Shown piece after piece: positions 8,567 to 16,450 of a stretch of DNA of 64,000 bases (position 1 is its first letter; every line of letters starts with the position of its first letter). Source of the stretch: YA12-FULL-51-18 sp041665305 (GTDB lineage: Bacteria; Elusimicrobiota; Elusimicrobia; Elusimicrobiales; UBA9959). The position numbers and the translations under genes are program-made. Under the pieces are notes generated by a model, which worked only from the letters and a program-made list of their open reading frames with translations, searched no databases and was not told the DNA's origin. The stretch is taken from contig JBAYJD010000010.1 of NCBI GenBank assembly GCA_041665305.1, positions 5,018 through 69,017 of the forward strand, in the 5' to 3' direction.

Positions 8567-9610
8567 TTAAGATGCGACTAAAAGCGCGATAAAATATACG
8601 GCCAATAGCACCAGTCCCGGCGGCACTGCTATTTGCGCCCATTCGCGGCTCTTGATATCCAGTTTAGCGGCGCTTATGATATTGGGGATGTTTCCGGGAA
8701 TCAGCATTCCCCCGGATATAAGTAGGCTCAATAATATTGAAAGGATCTGTGTTCTGGTCATGGACGGGACTATCTCTGCGGCGGCCAGCGTAGCGTTATC
8801 CAGCACGGCGGAAGATGTTCCAAGCCAGTAAAGCTGCCAGTTTTCAAGGGAGGCTACGGCTTTTTCGGCAAGCGGGCTCAAACCTGTTCCAAGATAGACG
8901 AGCGCCATAACAAACAGATAAACCTTGGTCGCCCGCAGTGCCACCTGTTTTGTGTCTTCGGAATTGTCCTGGCACAGGGTGTTTCCCATTCCCTTTTCGG
9001 TTAAGCGGCCATACGCCGCGAGCCAGGAGACGGTAAGTATCGCGGGCGTTACCCACACCAGCAGCATGTTCGCCAGGTAAAAGAAGTCCGCATTATGCGG
9101 CGGTCCGGCCAGCTTGGCCGTCACTATTGTGGACAGGGGTTCGCCGATGGGCGTGAGCGCCGCGCCGAAACCTATGGCGTAACAGGCATAAACGGTTACT
9201 CTTATCTCTGATTTGCGATCAAGATTTAAGCACGTGACTATCTCGCATAGGATAAGCGCCGCTATTATCGCCGTTAGCACGCTTGAGGCGAAGCCCAGGA
9301 GCATCACTACTAAGAACACGGTGTTCCGTATTCCCAATCGGGCTTCCAGGAATCTGACGGTGTCCTGGATAAGACCTCTGGCGGCCTTGAAGATCAAGCC
9401 GATGACCAAAACGGCCAGAGATATCTTAATCGGTTCTGCCAGGGATTCTTTGACTATGTGCCAGTTCCAGAGCCCGGAAACCGTCATCGCCGCGACGCCC
9501 ATGATCAGGAGGAAGATTTCCAATTCCTCTTCCACCCGCTTAATGGAAAACGGTAGCAATAGAACCAGCGCCATTATCAGCGCCAGACCGGCGATAACCG
9601 CATAGGACAT
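8567..9610 (-). CDS. DUF1646 membrane transporter (probable cation/Na+ transport)
   Basis: 347 aa and very hydrophobic, with about ten membrane segments. The pattern GFASSVLTAIIAALILCEI and GAALTPIGEPLSTI resembles the ion-transporter superfamily (NhaD/ArsB-like), and overall it matches DUF1646. DUF1646 genes have been tied to Na+ homeostasis through their association with Na+-sensing riboswitches. It follows the 49-aa membrane peptide gene by 9 bp and precedes otsA by 13 bp. Substrate and direction are inferred, not shown. Confidence 0.75.
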   Translation of the reverse strand: MSYAVIAGLALIMALVLLLPFSIKRVEEELEIFLLIMGVAAMTVSGLWNWHIVKESLAEPIKISLAVLVIGLIFKAARGLIQDTVRFLEARLGIRNTVFLVVMLLGFASSVLTAIIAALILCEIVTCLNLDRKSEIRVTVYACYAIGFGAALTPIGEPLSTIVTAKLAGPPHNADFFYLANMLLVWVTPAILTVSWLAAYGRLTEKGMGNTLCQDNSEDTKQVALRATKVYLFVMALVYLGTGLSPLAEKAVASLENWQLYWLGTSSAVLDNATLAAAEIVPSMTRTQILSILLSLLISGGMLIPGNIPNIISAAKLDIKSREWAQIAVPPGLVLLAVYFIALLVAS

Positions 9611-9619
9611 ATTACCCTC

Positions 9620-9769
9620 TCAGATGAGTTTGAAGTAGTATTTCAAAATCAGGATGATAGGAATCATGATGGCAAATGTTAAAAGCCATGCGCGGAAAAA
9701 AGGCCAGTACCCATATGCTATCTCCTGGCCGTTATTTGTGGTGGGAGATTTCTCAGTCTGTTTTGTCAT
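9620..9769 (-). CDS. small single-helix membrane protein upstream of DUF1646
   Basis: 49 aa from ATG 9769, directly preceded by GGAGGCGGC. A longer reading from 9823 would run through the structured leader and is rejected. Polar N-terminus, then one membrane helix (about 24-44) ending in a Lys. As first gene of the DUF1646-otsA-otsB unit it may be an accessory subunit of the transporter. Confidence 0.65.
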   Translation of the reverse strand: MTKQTEKSPTTNNGQEIAYGYWPFFRAWLLTFAIMIPIILILKYYFKLI

Positions 9770-9820
9770 GCCGCCTCCGTTGGTAGGGCTATGCGCCCAA
9801 TTACCGGCAAGCGGACATAA
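9770..9820 (-). promoter_or_regulatory. candidate Na+-I (DUF1646-motif) riboswitch overlapping the RBS
   Basis: On the minus strand the leader folds as CCGC...GCGG closing a TTGG...CCAA element around GGGCGCATAGCCC. The 3' strand of the closing stem, GGAGGCGG, is also the ribosome-binding site of the gene starting at 9769. This is the geometry of a switch that works by hiding the ribosome site. The DUF1646 RNA motif, reported as a Na+ riboswitch class, occurs upstream of exactly this transporter family. I recognise position and architecture; I could not score it against the family model. Confidence 0.5.
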
Positions 9821-9862
9821 CAATAAAAATCCGCCATCCGGTTAAACTACCGGAGATGGCGG
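9821..9862 (-). terminator. intrinsic terminator (minus strand) ahead of the riboswitch leader
   Basis: Stem CCGCCATC/GATGGCGG (8 bp) extends inward by CGGT/ACCG with a 2-nt bulge and a 6-nt loop. It is followed on the minus strand by ATTTTTATTG. It sits upstream of the riboswitch, so it insulates the osmoadaptation cluster from leftward transcription. No minus-strand gene lies immediately upstream. Confidence 0.6.
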
Positions 9863-10017
9863 CCCGACCATCCCAAACCTCCGGAACGTATGACTACATG
9901 TTCCGGACCCTTAAAACCATTCTATCTCTTCTTGTTGCGGGTTGTCTATTGAAGATTTTTATTTCACTTGATTCCTCGCCGTATAAGAAGGTAGTCCTGT
10001 TCATGCGTGGAGGATAT

Positions 10018-10206
10018 ATGACAAGAAAACAGAGGCGAATGATTGTGACTGAATTCGTGGTGAGCGTTTACGCCGACGGCAGAATCGATTGGGACGGGAT
10101 TGATTGCTTCATGTGGTGGCTGATGCACCAGAAACCAAGGGAAGGATTCCTGCCACATGCGCGGAGAATAAATGCGCTGTCGCCTTTTTTGCCAAAAAAT
10201 GGCTGA
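10018..10206 (+). CDS. small ORFan, first gene of plus-strand operon
   Basis: 62 aa from ATG 10018 with GGAGGATAT just before it. A longer reading from 9856 or 9898 has no ribosome site. Basic N-terminus (MTRKQRRM) and several Trp. No family recognised. It begins a run of plus-strand genes with strong ribosome sites that ends at the tyrosine recombinase. Confidence 0.55.
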   Translation: MTRKQRRMIVTEFVVSVYADGRIDWDGIDCFMWWLMHQKPREGFLPHARRINALSPFLPKNG

Positions 10207-10337
10207 AAAGGCGGGAAATATGGCGAATTCGGCGAAGATTCCATCTCTCCGACGAAGAAAGGCCTTGCTTTCTTCGAATAATCCTTGTAGATCATGATTG
10301 TAGCGACGGGCGGCAGACCAAAATAGGAGGCAAAAAT

Positions 10338-10535
10338 ATGAACCGCGACGAGTTCGAAAAGCTGAAAAAACGCGTAACCCGGTTCCAGAACCTGGCGAAC
10401 GCGATAAGCTGGAGCAACCGTGGCAAATGGCCGGGCTACATCATCCACGGGGATGACGGCTATTACTGGGCCTGCCGCCCCGTGGACTTCGAAAGGCTTA
10501 TCAAGGCCGGCTACGAAGCCGCGCCGATTCTTTAG
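10338..10535 (+). CDS. small ORFan
   Basis: 65 aa with a clear AGGAGG ribosome site 7-8 bases before ATG 10338. Basic N-terminal half (RDEFEKLKKRVTRF) and an aromatic C-terminal half. No family recognised. Such short, well-translated ORFs in series are typical of phage early or accessory operons. Confidence 0.6.
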   Translation: MNRDEFEKLKKRVTRFQNLANAISWSNRGKWPGYIIHGDDGYYWACRPVDFERLIKAGYEAAPIL

Positions 10536-10548
10536 ACAGGAGGATACC

Positions 10549-10761
10549 ATGAGCCTTTACCGGGATTTGATAATCGAGGCCACAGGCGCGAACAAGACGG
10601 ACGCCGCATACATAGAAGACATCATAAGGAATGACATATTCCATTCAACGCTGGACTGGCAGTCGCGGGCGCAGCTCACGCGCGCCGCGAAGACGGCGGC
10701 GAAGCTGCTGGCCGAATACCGGGCCATGCCCGCGCTGGCCGCCTATTTCCCCCGCGCTTAA
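10549..10761 (+). CDS. small ORFan
   Basis: 70 aa, preceded by ACAGGAGGATACC. Predicted all-helical, Ala-rich C-terminus (AKLLAEYRAMPALAAYF). It follows the previous gene by 13 bp. No family recognised. Confidence 0.6.
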   Translation: MSLYRDLIIEATGANKTDAAYIEDIIRNDIFHSTLDWQSRAQLTRAAKTAAKLLAEYRAMPALAAYFPRA

Positions 10762-10771
10762 GGAGGATGCT

Positions 10772-11110
10772 ATGCAGATAACGCTCAAACTGGAAGTAAA
10801 CCTCGCGATGGGCAAGGCCAAGACGTTCGGCACGAGTCTCTCCGGGTATATGCCCGCAGGAACCTATTACAAGGACCTGGTGCGGGTATTTGGCGAGCCG
10901 CAGGCGGGTCGCTCCGGGGACGGTAAGATTCAGGTGGAATGGTATGGCCACATAAACGGCCAGGTTTTCACCATCTACGATTACAAGACCTCCGTTATCC
11001 CCAGTGACAACCTGGACTGGCACATCGGCAGTCACGACAAGATGATCGCCGCGCTCGTCATCGCCTATTTCGTAGCGGCAAGGAAAGCGCTTAAAGGAGG
11101 TTCCAGATGA
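10772..11110 (+). CDS. ORFan, 112 aa
   Basis: 112 aa from ATG 10772 with AAGGAGGA upstream. Mixed alpha/beta composition with a repeated aromatic pattern (VEWYGHINGQVFTIYDY). The last codons overlap the next ribosome site and start, indicating translational coupling. No family recognised. Confidence 0.6.
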   Translation: MQITLKLEVNLAMGKAKTFGTSLSGYMPAGTYYKDLVRVFGEPQAGRSGDGKIQVEWYGHINGQVFTIYDYKTSVIPSDNLDWHIGSHDKMIAALVIAYFVAARKALKGGSR

Positions 11111-11316
11111 AGATAGAGAAGCTATGGGTGGTGGTCAAACCCGGCCCGGAGAGCGTTCTCGCGGATATCTGCTTCGAAGCCGACGCCAAGGGGCTGGCCC
11201 GGCAGTTCCGGGGCGGACTCAGAGAGGACGAGATTCACGCGCTCTTCACGGGGCGCGCCGAGGCCGAAAGAGAGGCCCGGCGGCTATTGGCGGCGGTCGC
11301 CAAGGCCGGGCTATGA
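11107..11316 (+). CDS. small ORFan
   Basis: 69 aa. ATG 11107 overlaps the stop of the previous gene (ATGA) and has AAAGGAGG upstream. Starts with a beta-like stretch (MKIEKLWVVVKPG) and ends in an Arg/Glu/Ala-rich helix. No family recognised. Confidence 0.6.
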   Translation: MKIEKLWVVVKPGPESVLADICFEADAKGLARQFRGGLREDEIHALFTGRAEAEREARRLLAAVAKAGL

Positions 11317-11486
11317 GGTTGGAACGGCGGGGCCGACATTGGGCGGTATACGCGGACGACGGAGCCCTTATCTGCCTGGCGGTCTACAAGAAGGGCGCGC
11401 AGGAGGTCCTGCGGCGGCTGGAAAAGAAGCGAAGCCGGACGGTTCCGGGCCGGAACGGCGGTGTAATCAAGGAGGCATGCGAATGA
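11313..11486 (+). CDS. small basic ORFan
   Basis: 57 aa, ATGA overlap with the gene before it. Strongly basic; it may bind nucleic acid, but no motif supports that. It overlaps the next start by 4 bp. Confidence 0.5.
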   Translation: MRLERRGRHWAVYADDGALICLAVYKKGAQEVLRRLEKKRSRTVPGRNGGVIKEACE

Positions 11487-11713
11487 ACATCCCCAAGGAT
11501 GACGCGTTGGACGCCTTGCTGACAGACCTGGTCGCGGATCAGGTCCGCCGGGCCCTGCAACTGGGCTTCCGGCGCGACGAAGTCGAAGCGGCGGTCAGAG
11601 GCGGCGTCCACCACGGCGTTTACGAGTTCAACCAGAGCCGGGCGGACGCCCGGGAGACGACAAAGGTAATCGGGGCTATGCGCCCCAGGAGGCAAAGCCA
11701 TGAACGCAAATGA
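11483..11713 (+). CDS. small ORFan
   Basis: 76 aa. The start at 11483 is chosen because AAGGAGG lies 6 bases upstream; an alternative ATG at 11477 is too close. Helical, with acidic N-terminus and basic C-terminus. No family recognised. Confidence 0.55.
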   Translation: MNIPKDDALDALLTDLVADQVRRALQLGFRRDEVEAAVRGGVHHGVYEFNQSRADARETTKVIGAMRPRRQSHERK

Positions 11714-12143
11714 AGCGAAGGTGGGCGGGATGTATCTCTCCAGGACGGGTATCCCGGTTACAGTGATGGGGCCGAAAAACGGAAAAATCCTCATCAAACT
11801 GAAGACTACCGGCACGTTCACAATGGTGAACGGCGACTACGACCTAAAGCCGTATGACGAAAAGGGAATCGGCAATACCTCTAAAGTGCTCCTAAAGGTC
11901 AACGGCAAGGCCAAGACGAAGCGCGCCGGGGCGTTGTCGGCCATAATAGACCCGTTCCTCTTGGCCGGAGGCAAAACGGTGGCCGAAATAGCCGTAGAAC
12001 TGGCCAAGAAGGCCGGAGAAGCGGGCAAGGGCAAGGACCTGGCCGCCAACGTCCGTGCCCGGATGGTCAGCTATACCCGCAAGGGCTGGCAGGTGGTAAA
12101 GGACGACAAGAAGCGGGTCAAAGTCGTTCAGAAGAAGGGCTGA
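11700..12143 (+). CDS. ORFan, basic C-terminal region
   Basis: 147 aa, ribosome site CAGGAGGCAAAGCC before the ATG. The N-terminal ~60 residues look like a small beta domain. Residues 80-147 form a Lys-rich segment (ARMVSYTRKGWQVVKDDKKR) that could bind DNA in a winged-helix manner. It overlaps the tyrosine recombinase start by one base, so the two are probably made together. Confidence 0.6.
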   Translation: MNANEAKVGGMYLSRTGIPVTVMGPKNGKILIKLKTTGTFTMVNGDYDLKPYDEKGIGNTSKVLLKVNGKAKTKRAGALSAIIDPFLLAGGKTVAEIAVELAKKAGEAGKGKDLAANVRARMVSYTRKGWQVVKDDKKRVKVVQKKG

Positions 12144-13033
12144 TGGCGGCTATGGACGCCCTACTGGACGAGTTCATGCGGCATCTCCGGGTGGAGCGAG
12201 GCCTGTCCCGGAATACCTGCCTGTCCTACAGGTATCAGCTGGAGAGGTACGCCGCGTTCCTGCGTTCCGGCGGTCGGGGGCTAGCCTCGGCCGCCAGAGG
12301 CGACGTTATGGCCTACTTGGAACGCCGCAAGGGTGACGGCCTCAAGTCCGCGTCGCTGTTCATCGCCGCGCTGGCTGTGCGGCAGTTCCATCGGTATTTG
12401 ACGCAGGTTGGCTATGCCGGTGCCGATCCTACCGCAGGGATGCAGCTTCCCCGGTTCAAGCAGCGAATTCCACAACCGCTGGACGCTGAGGGCATTGAAA
12501 GGCTACTTCGCCCGCCAACAGCGGCCAAATTGACGGCTTTGCGGGACCACGCCATGTTTGAGCTGATGTATGCCACAGGAATGCGCGTTTCTGAGCTGGT
12601 CGGCCTGAAATTGGGGCAAGTGGATTTGAAAGGCGGCTGGGTGCGGGTGATGGGTAAGGGCTCCAAGGAGAGGCTGGTGCCATTCGGCCGGCGCGCCGCA
12701 GACGCGTTGAGCCGCTACCTTACCGCCCGGTCGGCTAGGTTCCCGGCGGCGCCGGATTCGATATTTCTCAACACCAAGGGCTGCGGGGCTATAACGCGGG
12801 GTGGGTTCGCTTGGAAGCTCGCTGTTTCCGCGCGCCGGGCCGGATTGTCTGGGCGGTTCACCCCCCACCAGCTACGGCACAGCTGCGCGACGCATATGCT
12901 GGAGGGCGGAGCGGATCTGCGAGTTATTCAGGAGCTACTGGGGCATTGCTCGGTGACTACGACGCAGCGATATGCCCATGTCACCGCACAACTACTTCAG
13001 GATTCTTGCCGGAAATCTCATCCGAGGTTTTAA
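12143..13033 (+). CDS. tyrosine recombinase (XerC/XerD-like)
   Basis: 296 aa, the normal Xer length. A SAM-like N-terminal core-binding domain (residues ~5-90) leads into the catalytic domain. All catalytic residues are visible: R148 (ATGMRVSEL), K172 (GKGSKERL), H242 and R245 (TPHQLRHS), H268 (LLGHCS) and nucleophile Y277 (QRYAHV). It ends the plus-strand ORFan operon, next to the inward-facing defence island. It could be a chromosome-dimer resolution homologue or the mover of that island. The large serine recombinase at the right end is the better candidate for phage integrase. Confidence 0.9.
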   Translation: MAAMDALLDEFMRHLRVERGLSRNTCLSYRYQLERYAAFLRSGGRGLASAARGDVMAYLERRKGDGLKSASLFIAALAVRQFHRYLTQVGYAGADPTAGMQLPRFKQRIPQPLDAEGIERLLRPPTAAKLTALRDHAMFELMYATGMRVSELVGLKLGQVDLKGGWVRVMGKGSKERLVPFGRRAADALSRYLTARSARFPAAPDSIFLNTKGCGAITRGGFAWKLAVSARRAGLSGRFTPHQLRHSCATHMLEGGADLRVIQELLGHCSVTTTQRYAHVTAQLLQDSCRKSHPRF

Positions 13034-13046
13034 GCGGCTTCCAGCT

Positions 13047-13241
13047 CTATTCCTTGGTTGGTGTGTTTCCGGTTGTGCTAGTCGGCTTTTGAGGAGCGGG
13101 TTCAGAATTCGTGGGTTTTTGCGGTGTCGGGGTTATATCAGGTCTTGGCGTAGTTGGGCCTGTATTTAGTCCACCTTTTCGCTCAATCCCCTCGGTAAAA
13201 CGTTTGTGGTCAGCGGTCTCTTCTTTTTTTCTTTCGGTCAT
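13047..13241 (-). CDS. small Pro/Thr-rich protein, last gene of the Iet-type operon
   Basis: 64 aa with a charged N-terminus (MTERKKEETADHKRF) and a Pro/Thr/Gly-rich tail containing repeats of the type PQKPT. ATG 13241 overlaps the stop of the DUF6338 gene by 4 bp. Probably disordered. Its pairing with DUF6338 suggests a partner or anchor for that membrane protein. Confidence 0.6.
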   Translation of the reverse strand: MTERKKEETADHKRFTEGIERKGGLNTGPTTPRPDITPTPQKPTNSEPAPQKPTSTTGNTPTKE

Positions 13242-13882
13242 TTTGGTTCCACCTTCCCTTTAATCTTCGGAATTTCGATGGTCAGGTCATCATTTTTTCG
13301 AGCAATATAGATTGAGTCCGCTTCATAAAGTAATTTTGTGCCGGAGTTGCTGTAAACTTTAACATCCATAATAACAAGCTCTCGCCCTTTTTCTGACTCA
13401 GAGTACGCCTTAATCCATCCGTAGTAGACTAAATTCTCTTTATGGTCCCTTATGAATACCCATTCTTCACTGGCAGGCAGATTTAAGAAGAAACTCCAAA
13501 CATCTTCGTCGCCAAATCGTTTTGTGGCGCGTAAAAGTTGTCCCAATCTGTTTAGGCATCGTTTGTTGTATCCGAAGGCCGATATGAATCCCAAGGTTAT
13601 ACCTATCAAAGATGCCCTAGCGATTTCAGTCCAGGAGATTGGTTTGCTCGCGTCGAATAATGCCTGTAGAGGCATGGCTGGCGAGGTGAATTTTACGCGG
13701 TGCAATATTTCGACAGCAAGACCATATATGGCATAACTTCCGACGGCAAAAAGGACAATCTCGATAACGTCTTCCCAGTCCTTTCTTACGGGCTTGCCTT
13801 TTAATTTTTGATAAATTTGTTGGCCAAGTATTCCTGGGATGCCAATAAAAATTATCCGTATTAGAAAATCTGAGATTTCCAT
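13238..13882 (-). CDS. DUF6338 family membrane protein
   Basis: 214 aa. Membrane segments at about residues 5-22, 42-60 and 90-107 are followed by a soluble C-terminal domain of about 100 residues rich in beta strands (SEEWVFIRDHKENLVYYGWI). The pattern fits DUF6338, a family of unknown function. It starts 9 bp after the subtilase gene and overlaps the next gene, so it appears to be the third member of the Iet-type operon. A membrane effector or sensor role is inference. Confidence 0.6.
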   Translation of the reverse strand: MEISDFLIRIIFIGIPGILGQQIYQKLKGKPVRKDWEDVIEIVLFAVGSYAIYGLAVEILHRVKFTSPAMPLQALFDASKPISWTEIARASLIGITLGFISAFGYNKRCLNRLGQLLRATKRFGDEDVWSFFLNLPASEEWVFIRDHKENLVYYGWIKAYSESEKGRELVIMDVKVYSNSGTKLLYEADSIYIARKNDDLTIEIPKIKGKVEPK

Positions 13883-13891
13883 TGGTTACTC

Positions 13892-16450
13892 TTATGCGCG
13901 GATGTCAGGTGTAATGGGCACCATGATCCTGGAACGGACTTCATTATAAATATTTATGTCTATTCCCTCTGCGACTTCCAAAGAAACGATTAAGCCATAA
14001 CGAATAGGATCAATTATCCTTGAGGCATCTTGGCGACAATTAACCTTAATTTTAATATATTCACCCTCAACGATTGGCACAGCTCGTGTGCCCGTGAAAA
14101 TTTCATGTTGTATGGTTCCTCTTCGTGCGGAGCGCCAATCAATGTCAGTCCTGCCTGGCACAAGAGATTCATTTTCAAGTTCAAACCATAAACTTGCATT
14201 ACGATATTTTTGCGTGCTTGGGGATATCGGAGATATCCACGCTAATGTCGCAGTTAGTTTTCGCATATCTGTGCGGGAACCTAAAACAGGAGGTAGAGGC
14301 AATTTGAAGATGTGAGCTTTTTCATTAGGCAATTCGCCATAACCTATTAACGAAGCGCGTTGAGCGGTGCATTCGATGGAGCGATTTATATCGGGAATCC
14401 CATAACCGATCCAGTTGGTGATAATTTGCTGCTGGTTGCCTTCTGTGCTTAAAATTCTCATTAGAAGCTGGGCAGTCGTTTGCCATGAGCAGCCATGAAC
14501 CAACATGGCCTTAACAATGGGTGCTACAAATGGAGAGTTAATGTCGATATCGTTAGCATCAAAAATTTGGCGCAAAACCTCGTGGTATATTCCAGCACTC
14601 CGGCTTATCAAGGCTGTAGCATTACTTGTGCCGCACATGTATGAGGAAGAGGAGAGTTGCCCAGCACCGCTTCCGGGAGAAGCTACTTTGTGTCCGGGAG
14701 CTGCGGGGACCTGAGGTAGTTCTAGATAATTTGATGTGGGAACTAAGCCATCAAAAAACTGGCGCCCACCTGAGAATATCAAATCCGGTTTAATCGAACG
14801 GCGATAACCACTACCGAAAGCGGATATTGGGCTGGGTAAGACTGTGGATGTTTGGTATGGATTAATGCGCGATGATGATGCGATTGAAGCGGTATCACTA
14901 TGGCTTGCGCCAATGGTCAACGAATTAATGCTTTCGGCTGGGGATAGTAGTTTGCGATGGTGATTTGTTCGGCATACTGCTTTTACTACCGTGGCGTCAC
15001 GCTCATCGCTGGGTAGAGTCTGGAAATTTTGCATTGTCATTCCCAGGTCAATGGACTGTCCATGATTGCCGGCGCTGACTATAAAAAGCACATTGTATTT
15101 CGCGCTCAGCCAGTCAATAAGTCTTCCTAATGGACTCATTGCCTGGAAAAAGTGACGATTAGAATCCCCTATAGAAAAATTAATAAATTTGACTGTTGGT
15201 GCAGTAGGGGCCTGAGTCCCTTCGCCATCAAAAATTCGTTTTACGGCTCGATGAATAATGTCTACCGCCAAAATCTCATCAGGCATTCGCTCTTGTCGTG
15301 GAGGCCTTGGGGCCCAAGACACAGGTTTCATAACTGGATGAACATAAATTGGCGTAGATAGTGGCGGCGCGACGTCATTGAGATCTCCATGAATAATTAG
15401 AGATGCCATTGCTGTGCCATGTATTTGTTCGGAAGCTTGGTATCCCCCAGTGAAATTGTTGGGGTCGTCAACTTGGAGTCTGTTTGCTAAAAGCTGATGA
15501 TTCGTTAATGGTACACCATCTAAAAGAGCAATGACCGGGTTTCCTGCGGGCAATGGCTTGCTTGGGAATGTGTCCGTTTCTGGATTGATTTGGAATGGGG
15601 TGTCCGCACATACTTGGCCACGAGGACGGAAGAACATAATATCGTCGTGTTTCACTAACGTTACGTTAGGGTTATCTATAATCGCTTGAATTTGATTGGC
15701 AGGTAGTTCTACAAGTAAAGCATGATAATTAATCTCTTCGATATCGCTTTGGGAAAGAATCCTCCCATTCAGAGTGGCGATTTGAGAAGCTAATTCCTGT
15801 TGGCAGGATTGCCTTATTGCTGATGTCTTCCGGTACCATAACTCAATTTCAAATTTAATAGGCTGTTGTCCAAATAGCTGTAAATCTTTTCTCCAGGCAT
15901 CAATAACACCTGTTTCGTTTAATCTGTCTTGGACTCCCCAAATTCGTATATCTTTCAGGTGCTTAAATACATCCCGAAACTTGGTTAATCCTCGTTGGAA
16001 TTGTAAAGTTTGATCCTGTTGATACGCACGCCATAGTGAAAGCAGCTCTGTCAGAGCTCGCTGGTTGGCCATTACAAAATATAATCGTCCATCTAATTCC
16101 CGGCCATCTGCCTGCCTATTCGTTTCATGGAAATCTGTGTCGGGTGCTACTTCTTCTATCAGTTCCCCCATCCACTCCAGGCCAACGATCTTTTTTACGG
16201 CATTGGCTAAATTATCTATGCTCCCAACAGTTTCTATAACCAGCACTTGCTCTGGGCTTATTCCACTTGTTGCGGATTGTATCTCAATTCCTCTGGCGTT
16301 AAATGAAGCTTCGAGTTGAGCAAACTTTGGCGATAAACGAGATGATTGTTGGTCATGTGATGGGATATGGAAGCGTGGTCGTCCGCCTCCAAGACTGGAT
16401 CTGCTGGCAGTTTCTGGTGTTGGAAAAAGTAATAATGGACGCTCAGGCAT
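13892..16450 (-). CDS. ietS: IetS-like subtilase (S8 serine protease), anti-phage defence
   Basis: 852 aa. The S8 catalytic set is visible: D311 (VIALLDGVP), H344 (QIHGTAMAS), oxyanion N462 (VSAGNHGQS) and nucleophile S609 (CGTSNATAL). About 300 residues precede the protease domain and about 200 follow it, with no signal peptide, so it is cytoplasmic. A large subtilase paired with an AAA ATPase is the architecture of the two-gene Iet defence system. It overlaps the ATPase gene by 8 bp. The protease target is unknown. AT-richer codon use than the phage genes points to separate acquisition. Confidence 0.8.
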   Translation of the reverse strand: MPERPLLLFPTPETASRSSLGGGRPRFHIPSHDQQSSRLSPKFAQLEASFNARGIEIQSATSGISPEQVLVIETVGSIDNLANAVKKIVGLEWMGELIEEVAPDTDFHETNRQADGRELDGRLYFVMANQRALTELLSLWRAYQQDQTLQFQRGLTKFRDVFKHLKDIRIWGVQDRLNETGVIDAWRKDLQLFGQQPIKFEIELWYRKTSAIRQSCQQELASQIATLNGRILSQSDIEEINYHALLVELPANQIQAIIDNPNVTLVKHDDIMFFRPRGQVCADTPFQINPETDTFPSKPLPAGNPVIALLDGVPLTNHQLLANRLQVDDPNNFTGGYQASEQIHGTAMASLIIHGDLNDVAPPLSTPIYVHPVMKPVSWAPRPPRQERMPDEILAVDIIHRAVKRIFDGEGTQAPTAPTVKFINFSIGDSNRHFFQAMSPLGRLIDWLSAKYNVLFIVSAGNHGQSIDLGMTMQNFQTLPSDERDATVVKAVCRTNHHRKLLSPAESINSLTIGASHSDTASIASSSRINPYQTSTVLPSPISAFGSGYRRSIKPDLIFSGGRQFFDGLVPTSNYLELPQVPAAPGHKVASPGSGAGQLSSSSYMCGTSNATALISRSAGIYHEVLRQIFDANDIDINSPFVAPIVKAMLVHGCSWQTTAQLLMRILSTEGNQQQIITNWIGYGIPDINRSIECTAQRASLIGYGELPNEKAHIFKLPLPPVLGSRTDMRKLTATLAWISPISPSTQKYRNASLWFELENESLVPGRTDIDWRSARRGTIQHEIFTGTRAVPIVEGEYIKIKVNCRQDASRIIDPIRYGLIVSLEVAEGIDINIYNEVRSRIMVPITPDIRA

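Noticed and set aside
12143..13033. Tyrosine recombinase as the phage integrase
   Set aside because: No att-like repeat was seen next to it, while the serine recombinase lies at a tRNA with matching direct repeats.
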